Translations under genes and position numbers: made by a program
DNA from: Pontibacillus sp. HMF3514
GTDB lineage: Bacteria > Bacillota > Bacilli > Bacillales > BH030062
NCBI RefSeq assembly: GCF_009858175.1
Contig: NZ_CP047393.1
Location: 186,001-250,000 of the forward strand
Direction of reading: 5' to 3'
Length of the DNA stretch: 64,000 nucleotides
Shown: in pieces, positions 25,210-34,445 of the stretch
Position numbering within the stretch: position 1 is the stretch's first letter
Layout of the letters: the number at the start of each line of letters is the position of its first letter
The notes under the pieces: model-generated
What the model was told of the DNA's origin: nothing
What the model saw: the letters and a program-made list of their open reading frames with translations, nothing else
The model's database searches: none

Positions 25210-25472
25210 GTCTGATTTCCTTTCTTATCCTTTACTTTACCGTAAACAGATTTAGAGTTTTTATAAAGTCCTGAAGAGGAAAGACCAATGATAAGGCCAG
25301 CTAAAACTTGATAACGAAGGGTAACATCAACATAAATAAAAGCGAACAAGACACCAAGAATCAGGGCTAGAATGGGTTCATATTTTTCTGGTAAACCGAA
25401 GCGGTTCGTTAGAGCTGTGAGACCAGTCACAACAGCTATAAGTACAGTTAAGTCACCAACAGGGTTGTTCAT
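25206..25472 (-). CDS. Small holin-like membrane protein
   Basis: An 88-residue protein starting at ATG 25472 after AAGGAGGC. It has three hydrophobic segments (VLIAVVTGLTAL, PILALILGVLFAFIYV, VLAGLIIGLSSSGLY) and a basic tail (KVKDKKGNQT). The layout resembles small phage holin families of Firmicutes (holin_5_2 type), but no phage genes are nearby, so it may be a domesticated holin-like protein. The stop overlaps the micro-pseudogene on the other strand by four bases. Confidence 0.6.
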   Translation of the reverse strand: MNNPVGDLTVLIAVVTGLTALTNRFGLPEKYEPILALILGVLFAFIYVDVTLRYQVLAGLIIGLSSSGLYKNSKSVYGKVKDKKGNQT

Positions 25473-25617
25473 ATAATTTAGCCTCCTTATAGACAGTATA
25501 TCGTCTTTACCTAGTAGAAATGGATAGGTCTAAGGAGTCAAAATACATCATAAAGATGGTGGAAGGACCTCATAGCGCTATATAATGAAAGCATTTAATG
25601 GAAAGTAGGAGAAGCTA

Positions 25618-26427
25618 ATGGAAAACATGATTATAATAGGACTTCTTATCCTTACTGCTTTTTTGTTATGGGAGTTGTTTTTTATTTTCCCAACCAAGTG
25701 GTTAAAGGTAGAGCGTATTTATTGGGATACGAAGACACGTAAGAAAATACTGCAAATTAGTGATATTCACATTCGCCATCTCCGTGTATCATATGAAAAA
25801 ATTCAATCAATCATAGAAGAGGAAACACCCGATTATGTTTTTTTGACAGGAGATTTTATTGATAAACATGAGCGAGAGTTTGATTCTCTCAAATTGCTAT
25901 TACAAATGATCCAAAAGACAGGCATTGAAATGTACGGTGTTCTAGGTAATCATGATCGATATATTGATGAGGATAAAGTAGAGGAATTGGAGAAGTTGCT
26001 TCATGAGTGCGGAGTGAATCTATTGAAAAATGATTACGTGGAAAAGGATGACGTTTTCATTGTAGGGGTCGATGATTATTGTAAGGGACATTGTGACATC
26101 AATAAAAGCTTTGATTTCAATAACACTGAGAATAAAGAGGTATTAGTTCTAACACATGATCCTGATGCTATATTGGAGATCGATCAACCATTTTCGTTTT
26201 TTGTATCCGGACATCTTCATGGAAAGCAAGTAAATGTTCCATTCTTTTTCAAAATAAAAGATATGGGAAAGGTTGCTCAGCAAGGCATGTATCAGGGAAA
26301 GCACCAGCATGATAAAGGACCAATCTATATCTCAAAAGGCATAAGTCAGACGGCACTAAATATACGGTTTTGGGTGAGAAGTGAGTTAACCGTCCATCAC
26401 TTGGCACCGAGTGCAAAGGGTAAATAA
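25618..26427 (+). CDS. Membrane-anchored metallophosphoesterase (YkuE/YaeI-like)
   Basis: A 269-residue calcineurin-like phosphoesterase with an N-terminal membrane segment (about 4-25). The five metal-binding motifs are present: ISDIHIRH (D-x-H), LTGDFID, GVLGNHDRY, LTHDPD and SGHLHGKQ. Related proteins such as YkuE and YaeI act on lipid pyrophosphates or phosphodiesters at the membrane. ATG 25618 follows AGTAGGAGAAG. It shares a terminator region with the convergent DUF2935 gene. Confidence 0.88.
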   Translation: MENMIIIGLLILTAFLLWELFFIFPTKWLKVERIYWDTKTRKKILQISDIHIRHLRVSYEKIQSIIEEETPDYVFLTGDFIDKHEREFDSLKLLLQMIQKTGIEMYGVLGNHDRYIDEDKVEELEKLLHECGVNLLKNDYVEKDDVFIVGVDDYCKGHCDINKSFDFNNTENKEVLVLTHDPDAILEIDQPFSFFVSGHLHGKQVNVPFFFKIKDMGKVAQQGMYQGKHQHDKGPIYISKGISQTALNIRFWVRSELTVHHLAPSAKGK

Positions 26428-26480
26428 AAAACTGGCTGAATCCTAGTCATGATTTTGACTATGGAACTCAGCCAGTTTTT
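26427..26480. terminator. Bidirectional terminator overlapping a gene end
   Basis: AAAAACTGGCTGA and TCAGCCAGTTTTT form a perfect 13-bp stem. The right part lies inside the 3' end of the minus-strand DUF2935 gene, so the stem serves both convergent genes. Confidence 0.8.
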
Positions 26481-27207
26481 GTACGTAATATTGTTCTTCA
26501 CGAGCCATATGATCGGCCATCAGTTCAGAAAAACTATCTAATAAGTTTGGTGATAAATTCATATCTTGAACTTCATTTAAGAAGGTATGGAACAATTTCC
26601 GTTCAAGGTCTATATGAGTATTGAATTTATCTAGAATTGGGAAAGATTGAAAATTTGTTTTAATGTAACCAGTTAATTCAACCGCTTTTGCATAAAAGTG
26701 ATTAAATTGCTTTTGGAAATCCTGCGATTTTCGTTGTAAGTAGGTGTCATCTAGTTCGTCTTGAAGGGCTTCTGCATGTGCTGAAGCATCTGTAAGCCAA
26801 AGCATATGGTGATGTAATTCATGAAAAATAGGAGGCTCTTCACCTTTACCAAGAAACCCAATCACCAGTAAATATTCTTCGAGTTCAGTAACCATATGAT
26901 GAAGAAATGATGTTGATAAATCAATAGAAATCTCATCATTTATAGATTGTTCAATAAGGGAGAGCTTCAAACGACGAAAATTACGTGCATCCTTTCCAAT
27001 CTCTTGCGTGAAAGCAGGTATATCTTCAATGTATTGCTCACATATGGTTTGAAGGTAGGTATCGAATGTTTGTATGAAATTCTCTGCTTGAGCCACGAGT
27101 TTATATTCTTTTGAAGAGAGTGCATGATGAATAAAACGGGCGTGATCTCCAAGAACCTGTAGCCAAAAACTATGTTCATACAGGGCAGCATCCTGATAGG
27201 ACTTCAT
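26443..27207 (-). CDS. DUF2935 protein (ferritin-like helical bundle)
   Basis: The chosen ATG at 27207 follows AGGAGGG by eight bases and gives 254 residues; ATG 27228 after AAGGAG is an alternative. The protein is all-helical, with two copies of the DUF2935 unit. His/Glu motifs suited to metal binding are visible: YEHSFWLQVLGDHARFIHHA near the N terminus and MADHMAREEQYYVQKL near the C terminus. DUF2935 proteins are found in Bacillus and have no established role; a metal-binding bundle is likely from the motif pattern. Confidence 0.8.
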   Translation of the reverse strand: MKSYQDAALYEHSFWLQVLGDHARFIHHALSSKEYKLVAQAENFIQTFDTYLQTICEQYIEDIPAFTQEIGKDARNFRRLKLSLIEQSINDEISIDLSTSFLHHMVTELEEYLLVIGFLGKGEEPPIFHELHHHMLWLTDASAHAEALQDELDDTYLQRKSQDFQKQFNHFYAKAVELTGYIKTNFQSFPILDKFNTHIDLERKLFHTFLNEVQDMNLSPNLLDSFSELMADHMAREEQYYVQKLAEFHSQNHD

Positions 27208-27296
27208 CTTAGTGACCCTCCTAGACATGACTTCTCCTTCATCATATGCGGAAGAAACGGTGAGCATGTGCTTTTTCTTAAATATCCCATTCTAAA

Positions 27297-27332
27297 CAAA
27301 AAAGTTACGCCCCATTTAGGACGTAACAAGGT
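27297..27332 (-). terminator. Terminator of the sunset-domain gene
   Basis: On the minus strand GTTACG and CGTAAC pair and are followed by TTTTTT. Confidence 0.65.
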
Positions 27333-27341
27333 GAATGTAAA

Positions 27342-27650
27342 TTATCGTTGTGACTTCCGGTAGCCGGCTTGTTGGGCTTCTTCTTCAGTTTGGAAGAATA
27401 CCTGACCTTTAACGCGATTATAGTACTGGCCACCTGGAACATGATAGATAAGCTCGCCTCTACCATTACGATTTCCTTTAATTTGAGGTGTAGGTGGCTG
27501 CTGAGTTGGGGCGAGTTCTTGTGTTGCTGGAACCGATGGGCTTTTACTTGTGTCCGTTTTACGGGTGGAGGCACTTGAATAGACCATCCCCATCAAAAAT
27601 CCACTCGCGATCAGACCGGCATATGTAAGAACCTTTACAATGATCTTCAT
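27342..27650 (-). CDS. Small membrane-anchored sunset-domain protein
   Basis: A 102-residue protein with one N-terminal membrane helix or signal (about 4-24), a Pro/Thr/Ser linker, and a C-terminal domain: IKGNRNGRGELIYHVPGGQY, then FQTEEEAQQAGYRKSQR. This matches the sunset (Ada-like, formerly SSL1-type) domain often fused to thermonucleases and surface proteins, with the conserved IYH-P-G-Q-Y and AGYR-S-R elements. The canonical role is not established. ATG 27650 follows GGGAGGGG. Confidence 0.82.
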   Translation of the reverse strand: MKIIVKVLTYAGLIASGFLMGMVYSSASTRKTDTSKSPSVPATQELAPTQQPPTPQIKGNRNGRGELIYHVPGGQYYNRVKGQVFFQTEEEAQQAGYRKSQR

Positions 27651-27831
27651 GTTTTCCCCTCCCTAACGTTAGCCTATTCCCCATCAAATCAAATGTGAAA
27701 CTACTACCTAATTTTGTAACTTAAGTATATATCCAAACGTCTTATAAATGAAAGAGGAAAAAGGGTGAAATCTATGACTCACAAAGTACTATTTATCCTA
27801 TTTTCCTGTTCATTTTTTGAAAGAAATCTAA

Positions 27832-28036
27832 GAATTTGAAGAGCAATTCAATTTTTAGTTGTCTAATTTAGAGGATGAAAAATCTATACAAATTCAAACC
27901 CTGCAGATCCCTCATACTACTTTGAAAGAAATGGTTCCAATCGGCTTTTACAATATTGAATGCGGAAGAACGTAAGACCTTAGAAAAAATTAAGCGTATT
28001 GGAGAAGAGAACGATTTAGAAGAGCAGTCAGATTAG
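27832..28036 (+). pseudogene. Decayed small gene with stop and frameshift
   Basis: Protein-like sequence runs on in two frames. The first has a TAG at 27856, then LSNLEDEKSIQIQTLQIPHT and KEMVPIGFYN before ending at 27973. A -1 shift near 27955 joins LNAEERKTLEKIKRIGEEND to a TAG at 28034. No intact start or ribosome site is seen. The parent family is not recognised. The remaining bases between 27651 and 28051 show nothing else. Confidence 0.45.
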
Positions 28037-28051
28037 TGAACCTGAGTGAGG

Positions 28052-28696
28052 TTAATCTTCCTCACTCAGAATTTTACTAAGGACCTCTAAATCTTTATAA
28101 ATCTCCTGCAGTAATCCACCATTATAAAAAATAGCAGCGGGATGATAGAGTGGAAATACTTTGTAGACTTTATCAGACCATTCATAGAGCTTATCATCTA
28201 GTTCTTGTAATTGTAAAATGGGGCTTTTAAGAAGCTTCCCATGTGACTCTGAAATTTTGCAGGATTTCCCTAATAAGCGTTTTAATGCAATGTTTCCTAA
28301 CGTAACAATAATCTCAGGGTTCATTTCTTGAATTTGATAATCCAAAAGCGGAGCGTGCGCTAATATTTCTTTTTGATTAGGAGCCCGATTCGGCGTTTTA
28401 GTGACTTCGTTACCCTCTTTATCCGTTGTTTCTAAAATTTTATACGGGCGGCTACGAACCACACTCGTAATGTATATTTCTTCTCGAGTTAGTCCTATAT
28501 ATTCCATGAATTCGGTTAGTTTATCACCAGCTCGTCCAATAAATGGCTCACCTTGCACGACTTCATTTCGTCCAGGAGCTTCACCAATAAGCATGATTTT
28601 AGGGTTTTGGGGACCTTTCCCTGGTACGAATCCCTCTGTTTGATAAGGTTCTATGCGCTCAAGCCCAAGTTTCTTTAAATGTTCAGGAAACATCAT
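28052..28696 (-). CDS. Uracil-DNA glycosylase, family 4-like without Fe-S cysteines
   Basis: ATG 28696 follows AAAGGAGGCTTC and gives 214 residues. The family motifs are GEAPGRNEVVQGEPFIGRAG (catalytic loop) and VFPLYHPAAIFYN (the H-P-A minor-groove loop). The enzyme would remove uracil from DNA. Family 4 enzymes usually carry four cysteines for a 4Fe-4S cluster; only one Cys is present here, as in a subset of Bacillus homologs. It is monocistronic. Confidence 0.87.
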   Translation of the reverse strand: MMFPEHLKKLGLERIEPYQTEGFVPGKGPQNPKIMLIGEAPGRNEVVQGEPFIGRAGDKLTEFMEYIGLTREEIYITSVVRSRPYKILETTDKEGNEVTKTPNRAPNQKEILAHAPLLDYQIQEMNPEIIVTLGNIALKRLLGKSCKISESHGKLLKSPILQLQELDDKLYEWSDKVYKVFPLYHPAAIFYNGGLLQEIYKDLEVLSKILSEED

Positions 28697-28813
28697 GAAG
28701 CCTCCTTTCACAGATCTTTCCTAATATTAACATGATCCTTCTTTATTCTTTCACAAAAATCCTCTATACTACTAATAATTAAACTCTTTGAAGTCGACAT
28801 GAGGTGAACACAC

Positions 28814-29365
28814 ATGAAGGGAATTGCAGTGTTTTGTGGCTCGCGTTTAGGCGCAACAGAAGCATATAAAGAAGGAGCGATTAAGCTTGGAAAAGTAATG
28901 GCTGACCAAGGGATTACGCTCATATACGGGGGGTCAAGTGTTGGACTTATGGGTGCTTTAGCAGATACCGTTTTAGAAAATGGTGGAGATGCTATTGGTG
29001 TGATCCCACAGACACTTGTTGAAAAAGAAGTCGCTCATCATAGCCTAACCGACTTACATATCGTGAACACGATGCATGAACGTAAAGCAAAAATGGCTGA
29101 ACTAGCTGACGCATTTATTACCATGCCTGGTGGTGCTGGAACGATGGAGGAATTTTTCGAAGTGTACACATGGGCTCAAATTGGTATTCATGATAAGCCA
29201 TTTGGACTCTATAATGTAAATCAGTATTACACTCCGCTTATCTCCTTATTCGATCATATGGTGAATCAGGAATTTTTAAGTCAGGAGAACCGAGATATGG
29301 TGATGATTGATAAGGATGCTGAAGCATTATTACAGAAGTTTGATTCATTTAAAGAAAAACATTAA
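28814..29365 (+). CDS. yvdD: LOG-family nucleoside monophosphate phosphoribohydrolase
   Basis: A 183-residue LOG protein (TIGR00730). The signature MPGGAGTMEEFFEVYTWAQI (P-G-G-x-G-T-x-x-E) is at about residues 107-126, and YGGSSVGLMGALAD at about 39-52. In plants LOG enzymes release cytokinin bases from riboside monophosphates; bacterial YvdD-type members act as AMP or CMP nucleosidases or have uncertain roles. ATG 28814 follows GAGGTGAACAC. Confidence 0.9.
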   Translation: MKGIAVFCGSRLGATEAYKEGAIKLGKVMADQGITLIYGGSSVGLMGALADTVLENGGDAIGVIPQTLVEKEVAHHSLTDLHIVNTMHERKAKMAELADAFITMPGGAGTMEEFFEVYTWAQIGIHDKPFGLYNVNQYYTPLISLFDHMVNQEFLSQENRDMVMIDKDAEALLQKFDSFKEKH

Positions 29366-29386
29366 AGAGAATGTTCTCTATCAAGT

Positions 29387-29425
29387 AGAAACGTGAGAGT
29401 CTTCCCCATAGGACTCTCACGTTAT
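29387..29425. terminator. Terminator between convergent genes
   Basis: AACGTGAGAGTC and GACTCTCACGTT pair around a 10-base loop; T-rich on the plus side. It overlaps the stop of the minus-strand lipoprotein gene. Confidence 0.8.
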
Positions 29426-29796
29426 TTATGTTTAAAGAATGATATCATTTCTTCGGGAACAACCTTAACGTCCACAATTTTATATTCTTCTTCATCTTCC
29501 TGTTTCGGAGCAAACTCTATAAGAAACATTTCTCCATTTTCAAAGGTTAATAGTTCATAGTTTTTAAAGTTTGTTCCTGCTGTTGTGATCTCCTTTAAGT
29601 TTTGGAATTTTTCTTTTGATACTTGATCTCCAGTATCTTCATAGAAAAGGGATTGAAAAGCATCATAATTCCCTTGGTCGATTTGAAACTTCATTAGCCA
29701 TGCTGCATTTGTCGGTGTATCTGGTTCCATAACCTTTTTAGTTTTACATGATGTAAGAATAGATAATAAGGCTATGATGATAAATAGCTTTTTCAC
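29422..29796 (-). CDS. Small lipoprotein of unknown function
   Basis: GTG 29796 is chosen because AAAGGAG lies seven bases upstream; an in-frame GTG at 29805 overlaps that site. The 124-residue protein begins KKLFIIIALLSILTSCKTK with lipobox LTSC, so it should be lipidated and anchored outside the membrane. The rest is acidic and soluble, with TPTNAAWLMKFQIDQGNYDA resembling small NTF2-like or YybS-type lipoproteins. No family is assigned. Confidence 0.75.
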   Translation of the reverse strand: MKKLFIIIALLSILTSCKTKKVMEPDTPTNAAWLMKFQIDQGNYDAFQSLFYEDTGDQVSKEKFQNLKEITTAGTNFKNYELLTFENGEMFLIEFAPKQEDEEEYKIVDVKVVPEEMISFFKHK

Positions 29797-29805
29797 TGTA
29801 TTCAC

Positions 29806-30061
29806 TCCTTTTGCTCAATACCATCATTTACGGATAACCTCTTTAGATGTTTCGACTTTAGTTATATTTCCTGATTTGTAAATATTTAATATTTTAATAT
29901 AAAAATATAACGCAAAATAGAATAAAATGTTCAAAACCTGCTACAAAGAGTGACAGGTTTTTGCTAAGTGAAAAGTTTACTTTTTACCAACCATGCACAT
30001 CAGGTATTAGCCCTGAATACAGTATAAAAGCATAGTTTTTATAAATTTTCGGAGGGGTTTT
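29806..30061. other. AT-rich intergenic region before cwlJ
   Basis: No gene is seen. AATACAGTA at 30016-30024 resembles a SigE -10 element (CATACAATA, seven of nine), in keeping with SigE control of cwlJ in Bacillus, but no clear -35 is present. The left part contains A/T-rich imperfect palindromes. Confidence 0.3.
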
Positions 30062-30493
30062 ATGGCTGTAGTTAAAGCTACATCTAAAGATAAAAAGCTG
30101 CTTGCTCGTTTAATGCGAGCAGAAGCGGAGAGTGATGGGAAGTTAGGGATGCTTATGGTGGGAAACACAGGGGTTAACCGTGTGCGGGTACGTTGCTCAG
30201 ATTTTGATGACATTAACTCAATTGAACGAATGGTCTATCAGCGACCTGGTGGATTTGAAGCAACATTAAAGGGATATTTTTATCAACGAGCCAGGGAAAA
30301 GGATATCCGGTTAGCAGAAAAAGTAATTGCTGGTAAGCAGTATTATCCTGCAAAATATTCACTTTGGTTCTTTGCTCCGGAAGGGGATTGTCCTCCAACT
30401 TGGTTTGGTCAAAATTTAGAAGGACGCTATAAAACACATTGTTTCTATAAACCAACATATGAAGAGTGTAAAGAAGTATTTACAACTTGGTAG
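30062..30493 (+). CDS. cwlJ: Spore cortex-lytic enzyme CwlJ
   Basis: This encodes 143 residues of the Hydrolase_2 (SleB/CwlJ) family without signal peptide or peptidoglycan-binding domain, which distinguishes CwlJ from SleB. Motifs are LLARLMRAEAESDGKLGMLM with the catalytic Glu near residue 20, VGNTGVNRVRVRC, YFYQRARE, and SLWFFAPEGDCPPTWF near the C terminus. CwlJ is loaded in the spore coat during sporulation and degrades cortex during germination triggered by Ca-dipicolinate. ATG 30062 follows CGGAGGGG. Its usual partner gerQ is not adjacent. Confidence 0.95.
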   Translation: MAVVKATSKDKKLLARLMRAEAESDGKLGMLMVGNTGVNRVRVRCSDFDDINSIERMVYQRPGGFEATLKGYFYQRAREKDIRLAEKVIAGKQYYPAKYSLWFFAPEGDCPPTWFGQNLEGRYKTHCFYKPTYEECKEVFTTW

Positions 30494-30498
30494 AAAAA

Positions 30499-30533
30499 GA
30501 AAAAGGAGCTTACACTTGTAAACTCCTTTTTCG
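30499..30533. terminator. Terminator between cwlJ and ileS
   Basis: AAAAGGAGcTTACA and TGTAAaCTCCTTTT pair with A and T runs on both sides, serving the convergent cwlJ and ileS. Confidence 0.8.
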
Positions 30534-30553
30534 ATACCCATTATCAGACAACC

Positions 30554-33500
30554 TTATGATTCAATATGCAAGCCAACTTTTTCATCTTCAAGCTCTACAT
30601 ATTTCATGTCTTCTTTTTGATCAAAGTTCATCTCTTTCACAAGGAGGTTATTTTGTAAAAGCTCTTGGAACTGCTTGATAACCTCTTTCATCGTTTCACT
30701 AGCGTCGAAAGAAAGGTTTACACGTTGTTCAACAGATAAATTCAGCTCTTTACGGTATTGTTGTACTGCACGGATAAGCTCACGTGCTAGCCCTTCTTTA
30801 CGAAGATCTTCCGTTATTTCAGTGTTTAGAAAGACCATGTACGTTTGATTGGACGCCATTTCCATCCCTTGTTGTGTCGTCTGATTCACAATAAGATCCT
30901 CTTGCTCGACACGAACCGTTTCGCCTGAAGGAGATTCTGTTTCAAAATATCCTTGGTCGACGACCTGCTTCGCATCATCAGCAGACAAGCCTTTTAACGC
31001 TTTTTGAACAACGCCAACGAGTTTACCAAGCTTTGGTCCGGCAGTTGGGAAGTTCAGTTTGATTTCGTATTGAACAGCAGCTCCAGCGCTCTCAGTTAAT
31101 TGAACATCTTTTACGTTGATCTCATCTTCAATAATATAAGAGTACTGCTCTAACGCTGTATTATCCTCTTTTGAACCAACAACGGTTAGCTCAGCAAGCG
31201 GTTGTTTCGTTTTAATATTTGTTGCGTTACGGCTGTGACGTGCAAGCTCAACAACTTGGAGTACACGATCCATATCTTTCTCAAGAGCATGATCTTTTTC
31301 TGATACATCTGGTTGAGGGAAGTCAGCTAAGTGAACACTTTCTCCTGTTAAGTTCAAATGAATATCATCAGCGATAAATGGTGTGTATGGAGCAAGTAAC
31401 TGACTCGTACGGATTAATACTTTGTGTAACGTATGGTAAGCAGCAAGCTTATCGTCATTCATACCTTCACTCCAGAAACGGTCTCGGGAACGACGGATGT
31501 ACCAGTTACTCACTTGTTCAACAAAGTCAGATAGCTCACGAGCACCTGCTGTGAAATCATAGTCATCCAAGTGCTTCGTTACATTTTCCGTCACCGTTTG
31601 TAGGCGTGATAGAACCCACTTATCAAGCAAAGAACATTCGCCTTGTTCATGTTTGGTTGGATCGAAGCTATCGATATTTGCATAAAGCGTATAGAAAGAA
31701 TGCACGTTATTAAGTGTATCGATTAGCTTTGATTTTGCCTGACTAACAATGTTGGCAGAGAAACGTTTGTTATTCCAAGGGGCACTGTCTGCTAGTAATG
31801 CCCAACGTAATGCATCTGCTCCGTAATTCTCAACGAGTTCCATTGGTGCGATAACATTTCCTTTACTCTTCGACATTTTACGGCCATTTTCATCTAAAAT
31901 GTGGCCGAGAGAAAGAACACGCTTATATGGTGCTTTCCCTGTGAAGAGAGATGAAACAGCTAATAAACTGTAGAACCACCCACGCGTTTGGTCAACACCT
32001 TCTGCAATGACATCTGCTGGGAACTGCTTTTCAAATAACTCTTTGTTTTCAAATGGATAGTGGTATTGTGCGAATGGCATAGAACCACTGTCGAACCAAA
32101 CGTCGATAACTTCTTTTGTACGTTCCATGTCACCAGAACATGAAGGACATTCAAGTGTTACATCATCTACATATGGCTTATGAAGTTCGATGTCTTCTGC
32201 CACATGACCTTTTGCATGATCACGCATATCCTGTACGCTTTTCGGGGCATACTGGTGATCGCAGCTATTACATACCCAAACGTTTAATGGTGTACCCCAG
32301 TAACGATTGCGTCCAAGGTTCCAGTCGACCATGTTTTCGAGAAACTTCCCGAATCGTCCGTCACGCATGTGGTCTGGATGCCAATTCACAGATTGGTTAT
32401 TCGCCATGATTGTATCTTTAATATCTGTTGTTTTGATAAACCAACCTTCCATTGCGTAGTAGATTAATGGAGAGTCACAACGCCAGCAGTGCGGGTAGCT
32501 GTGTTCATATTTTTCTTTAGAGAATAGGAGGTCCTGATCAGCTAACATTTTGATGATGCTTACGTCACAGTCCTTTGCAAATTCTCCTGCTAATGGTTTA
32601 ATTTCGTCTGTGTAGCAGCCAGCCTGGTCAACTACGTTCACAAAATCTAAGCCGCTTTCTTTAATCGCATTGTAGTCATCTTCACCATGTGCAGGGGCAA
32701 GATGAACCACACCTGTACCGCTATCATCTGTTACGAAACTAGCAGAGATGACCTCATGGCCGCGATCAAGGTTTATGAAATCAAATGGAGGCTGGTAGGA
32801 TAGACCAACAAAATCGCTACCTTTATGCTCACTAACTACTTTGTATTCCTCACCCAATACATCCTCAGCTAAGTTTTTTGCGACGATATAAACATCATCG
32901 CCTTGTTTCGCTTTTACATAATCGAGGTCTTCATGGATCGCTAAAGCAACGTTTGCAGGGAGCGTCCAAGGTGTTGTTGTCCAACCTAGGAAGAACTCAT
33001 TTTCTGATCCTTCTACTTTAAACTTTGCTGTAACAGATAGGTCTTTAACGTCTTTATAACCTTGTGCTACTTCATGTGAGCTTAGGGAAGTCTGGCAGCT
33101 CGGGCAATAGGGGGCTACACGGTGACCGCGATCAAGCAAACCTTTTTCATGGATCGTTGAAAGGATGTACCATACACTCTCGATGTAGTTATTTTGCAAG
33201 GTTACATAAGGGTCATCCATGTCGACCCAATATCCAATGGCTTCAGTGAATGTACGCCATTGACGTTCATAGTCAAATACGCTCTTTTTACACTCTTCAA
33301 TGAATTTTTCTACACCATATTCTTCAATCTCGTGTTTACCAGAAATGCCGATTTTCTTTTCTACGCCAAGTTCTACAGGGAGACCATGTGTATCCCACCC
33401 AGCTTTACGAATGACCTGATAACCACTCATCGTTTTGTACCGTGCAACGAAGTCTTTAATGACACGCCCTAACACGTGACCGGCATGTGGTAAACCATTC

Positions 33501-33655
33501 GCAGTTGGAGGACCTTCATAGAAGACGAAGGTTTCCTTTCCTTCACGATTTGTGACAGATTGTTTGAATGTATCTTGCTCCTGCCAAAGCTCTTTGACAC
33601 GATTCTCACGCTGAAGCGCGTTCTCGTTCACATCAACTTTTTTCAAGTTACTCAC
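30554..33655 (-). CDS. ileS: Isoleucyl-tRNA synthetase, IleS2-type
   Basis: A 1033-residue class I synthetase. The HIGH-type motif is in [20 protein letters not shown] and the KMSKS loop in [25 protein letters not shown], the editing domain, the WFIK region and the DALRWALL core follow. Length and the GLPHAGH form (rather than the YANGDIHIGH of the shorter Bacillus enzyme) place it in the IleS2 group, whose members often tolerate mupirocin. The HxGH motif here is canonical, not the changed form of hyper-resistant enzymes. A T-box leader with ATC specifier precedes it. Confidence 0.96.
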   Translation of the reverse strand: MSNLKKVDVNENALQRENRVKELWQEQDTFKQSVTNREGKETFVFYEGPPTANGLPHAGHVLGRVIKDFVARYKTMSGYQVIRKAGWDTHGLPVELGVEKKIGISGKHEIEEYGVEKFIEECKKSVFDYERQWRTFTEAIGYWVDMDDPYVTLQNNYIESVWYILSTIHEKGLLDRGHRVAPYCPSCQTSLSSHEVAQGYKDVKDLSVTAKFKVEGSENEFFLGWTTTPWTLPANVALAIHEDLDYVKAKQGDDVYIVAKNLAEDVLGEEYKVVSEHKGSDFVGLSYQPPFDFINLDRGHEVISASFVTDDSGTGVVHLAPAHGEDDYNAIKESGLDFVNVVDQAGCYTDEIKPLAGEFAKDCDVSIIKMLADQDLLFSKEKYEHSYPHCWRCDSPLIYYAMEGWFIKTTDIKDTIMANNQSVNWHPDHMRDGRFGKFLENMVDWNLGRNRYWGTPLNVWVCNSCDHQYAPKSVQDMRDHAKGHVAEDIELHKPYVDDVTLECPSCSGDMERTKEVIDVWFDSGSMPFAQYHYPFENKELFEKQFPADVIAEGVDQTRGWFYSLLAVSSLFTGKAPYKRVLSLGHILDENGRKMSKSKGNVIAPMELVENYGADALRWALLADSAPWNNKRFSANIVSQAKSKLIDTLNNVHSFYTLYANIDSFDPTKHEQGECSLLDKWVLSRLQTVTENVTKHLDDYDFTAGARELSDFVEQVSNWYIRRSRDRFWSEGMNDDKLAAYHTLHKVLIRTSQLLAPYTPFIADDIHLNLTGESVHLADFPQPDVSEKDHALEKDMDRVLQVVELARHSRNATNIKTKQPLAELTVVGSKEDNTALEQYSYIIEDEINVKDVQLTESAGAAVQYEIKLNFPTAGPKLGKLVGVVQKALKGLSADDAKQVVDQGYFETESPSGETVRVEQEDLIVNQTTQQGMEMASNQTYMVFLNTEITEDLRKEGLARELIRAVQQYRKELNLSVEQRVNLSFDASETMKEVIKQFQELLQNNLLVKEMNFDQKEDMKYVELEDEKVGLHIES

Positions 33656-33702
33656 TCCTGATTTGTTTTTAAAAATAATTTCGTTTCCTTTTACAGAACT
33701 AG

Positions 33703-33954
33703 AGAGCGACTCTATCCGGAATCATGAAGCCTCTATCCAGAATTAGAGCGACTCTATCCGGAATCATGAAGCTTCTATCTAGAATTAGAGCGACTCTATC
33801 CGGAATTGTGAAGCCTCTATCCAGAACTAGAGCGACTCTATCCGAAATCATGAAGCCTTTATCCAGAATTAGAGCGACTCTATCCGGAATTATGAAGCCT
33901 CTATCCAGAACTAGAGCGACTCTTTTCGGAATCATGAAGCTTCTACCCAAAGCT
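33703..33954. repeat. Six tandem 42-bp repeats in the ileS 5' untranslated region
   Basis: Six near-identical units of 42 bp, each starting AGAGCGACTCTATCCGG, run head to tail. Every unit is itself two imperfect 21-bp halves (CTATCCGGAATCATGAAGC and CTATCCAGAATTAGAGC). Divergence increases in the last unit. The array lies between the T-box terminator and the ileS start codon and so is transcribed into the leader of read-through mRNA. It contains AGAGcgaCTCT and TCCGGA palindromes. Open frames across it are repeat artefacts. Confidence 0.92.
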
Positions 33955-34009
33955 AGGCCACTCAATTTAGCTCTAAATAAATATCTCTTCACCAAATAAC
34001 CGTAAAATA

Positions 34010-34300
34010 CAAAAAACTCGCCCCCTAAAATAGGGACGAGTTCTACCCGTGTTACCACCCTGATTCCAGAATGCGCTCATTTAGATAGAGCATTATTCTG
34101 GCACTCATACGACGTACCATCATACGCGTTCCGTTTAACGGTGGAATTCCGGGAAAACCTAAATCTAGCTTCAGCTTTCCTTCTCGGAGAGGATTTTCAA
34201 CGGGATCTGAACATTGGCTCACAGCGATTCACCAACTCTCTGGGGAACAGGACTCACGTTTACTCGTTCTCGTCTACGAATTTCTAACGATATTTGTTAC
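34010..34300 (-). promoter_or_regulatory. ileS T-box riboswitch (ATC specifier)
   Basis: On the minus strand: stem I with CCAGAGAGTTGGTGAATC, the AGTA element (GAACGAGTAAACG), an ATC isoleucine specifier triplet at 34206-34204, the T-box AGGGTGGTAACACGGG at 34061-34046 and the terminator stem AACTCGTCCCT/AGGGGGCGAGTT with a T run ending near 34010. The UGGU bulge matches an A73 tRNA. Uncharged tRNA-Ile should favour antitermination and ileS expression. Confidence 0.95.
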
Positions 34301-34305
34301 GTCTA

Positions 34306-34334
34306 AGCATATAGCAAGCCTTTTACCGTGTCAA
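34306..34334 (-). promoter_or_regulatory. ileS promoter
   Basis: On the minus strand a perfect TTGACA (34334-34329), 17-bp spacer and TATGCT (34311-34306). Confidence 0.7.
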
Positions 34335-34445
34335 TAGGCATGAGCGGATGTTCAGCCTCCGTCTAAAGTCGTAAACGTTTTCCCCCCTTGTTCCGAGTAC
34401 ATGAATAACATACACCACTAAGATAGAGGTAAGGAGGTTGTTCAT

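Noticed and set aside
25206-25472. Prophage lysis cassette
   Set aside because: The holin-like protein is isolated; no endolysin, capsid, integrase or attachment sites are nearby.
33703-33954. Possible CRISPR array
   Set aside because: Units are contiguous with no unique spacers, no leader and no cas genes.
33699-34058. Long open frames on both strands across the repeat region before ileS
   Set aside because: They consist of the 42-bp repeat translated in a multiple-of-three period, lack ribosome sites and overlap the T-box terminator.
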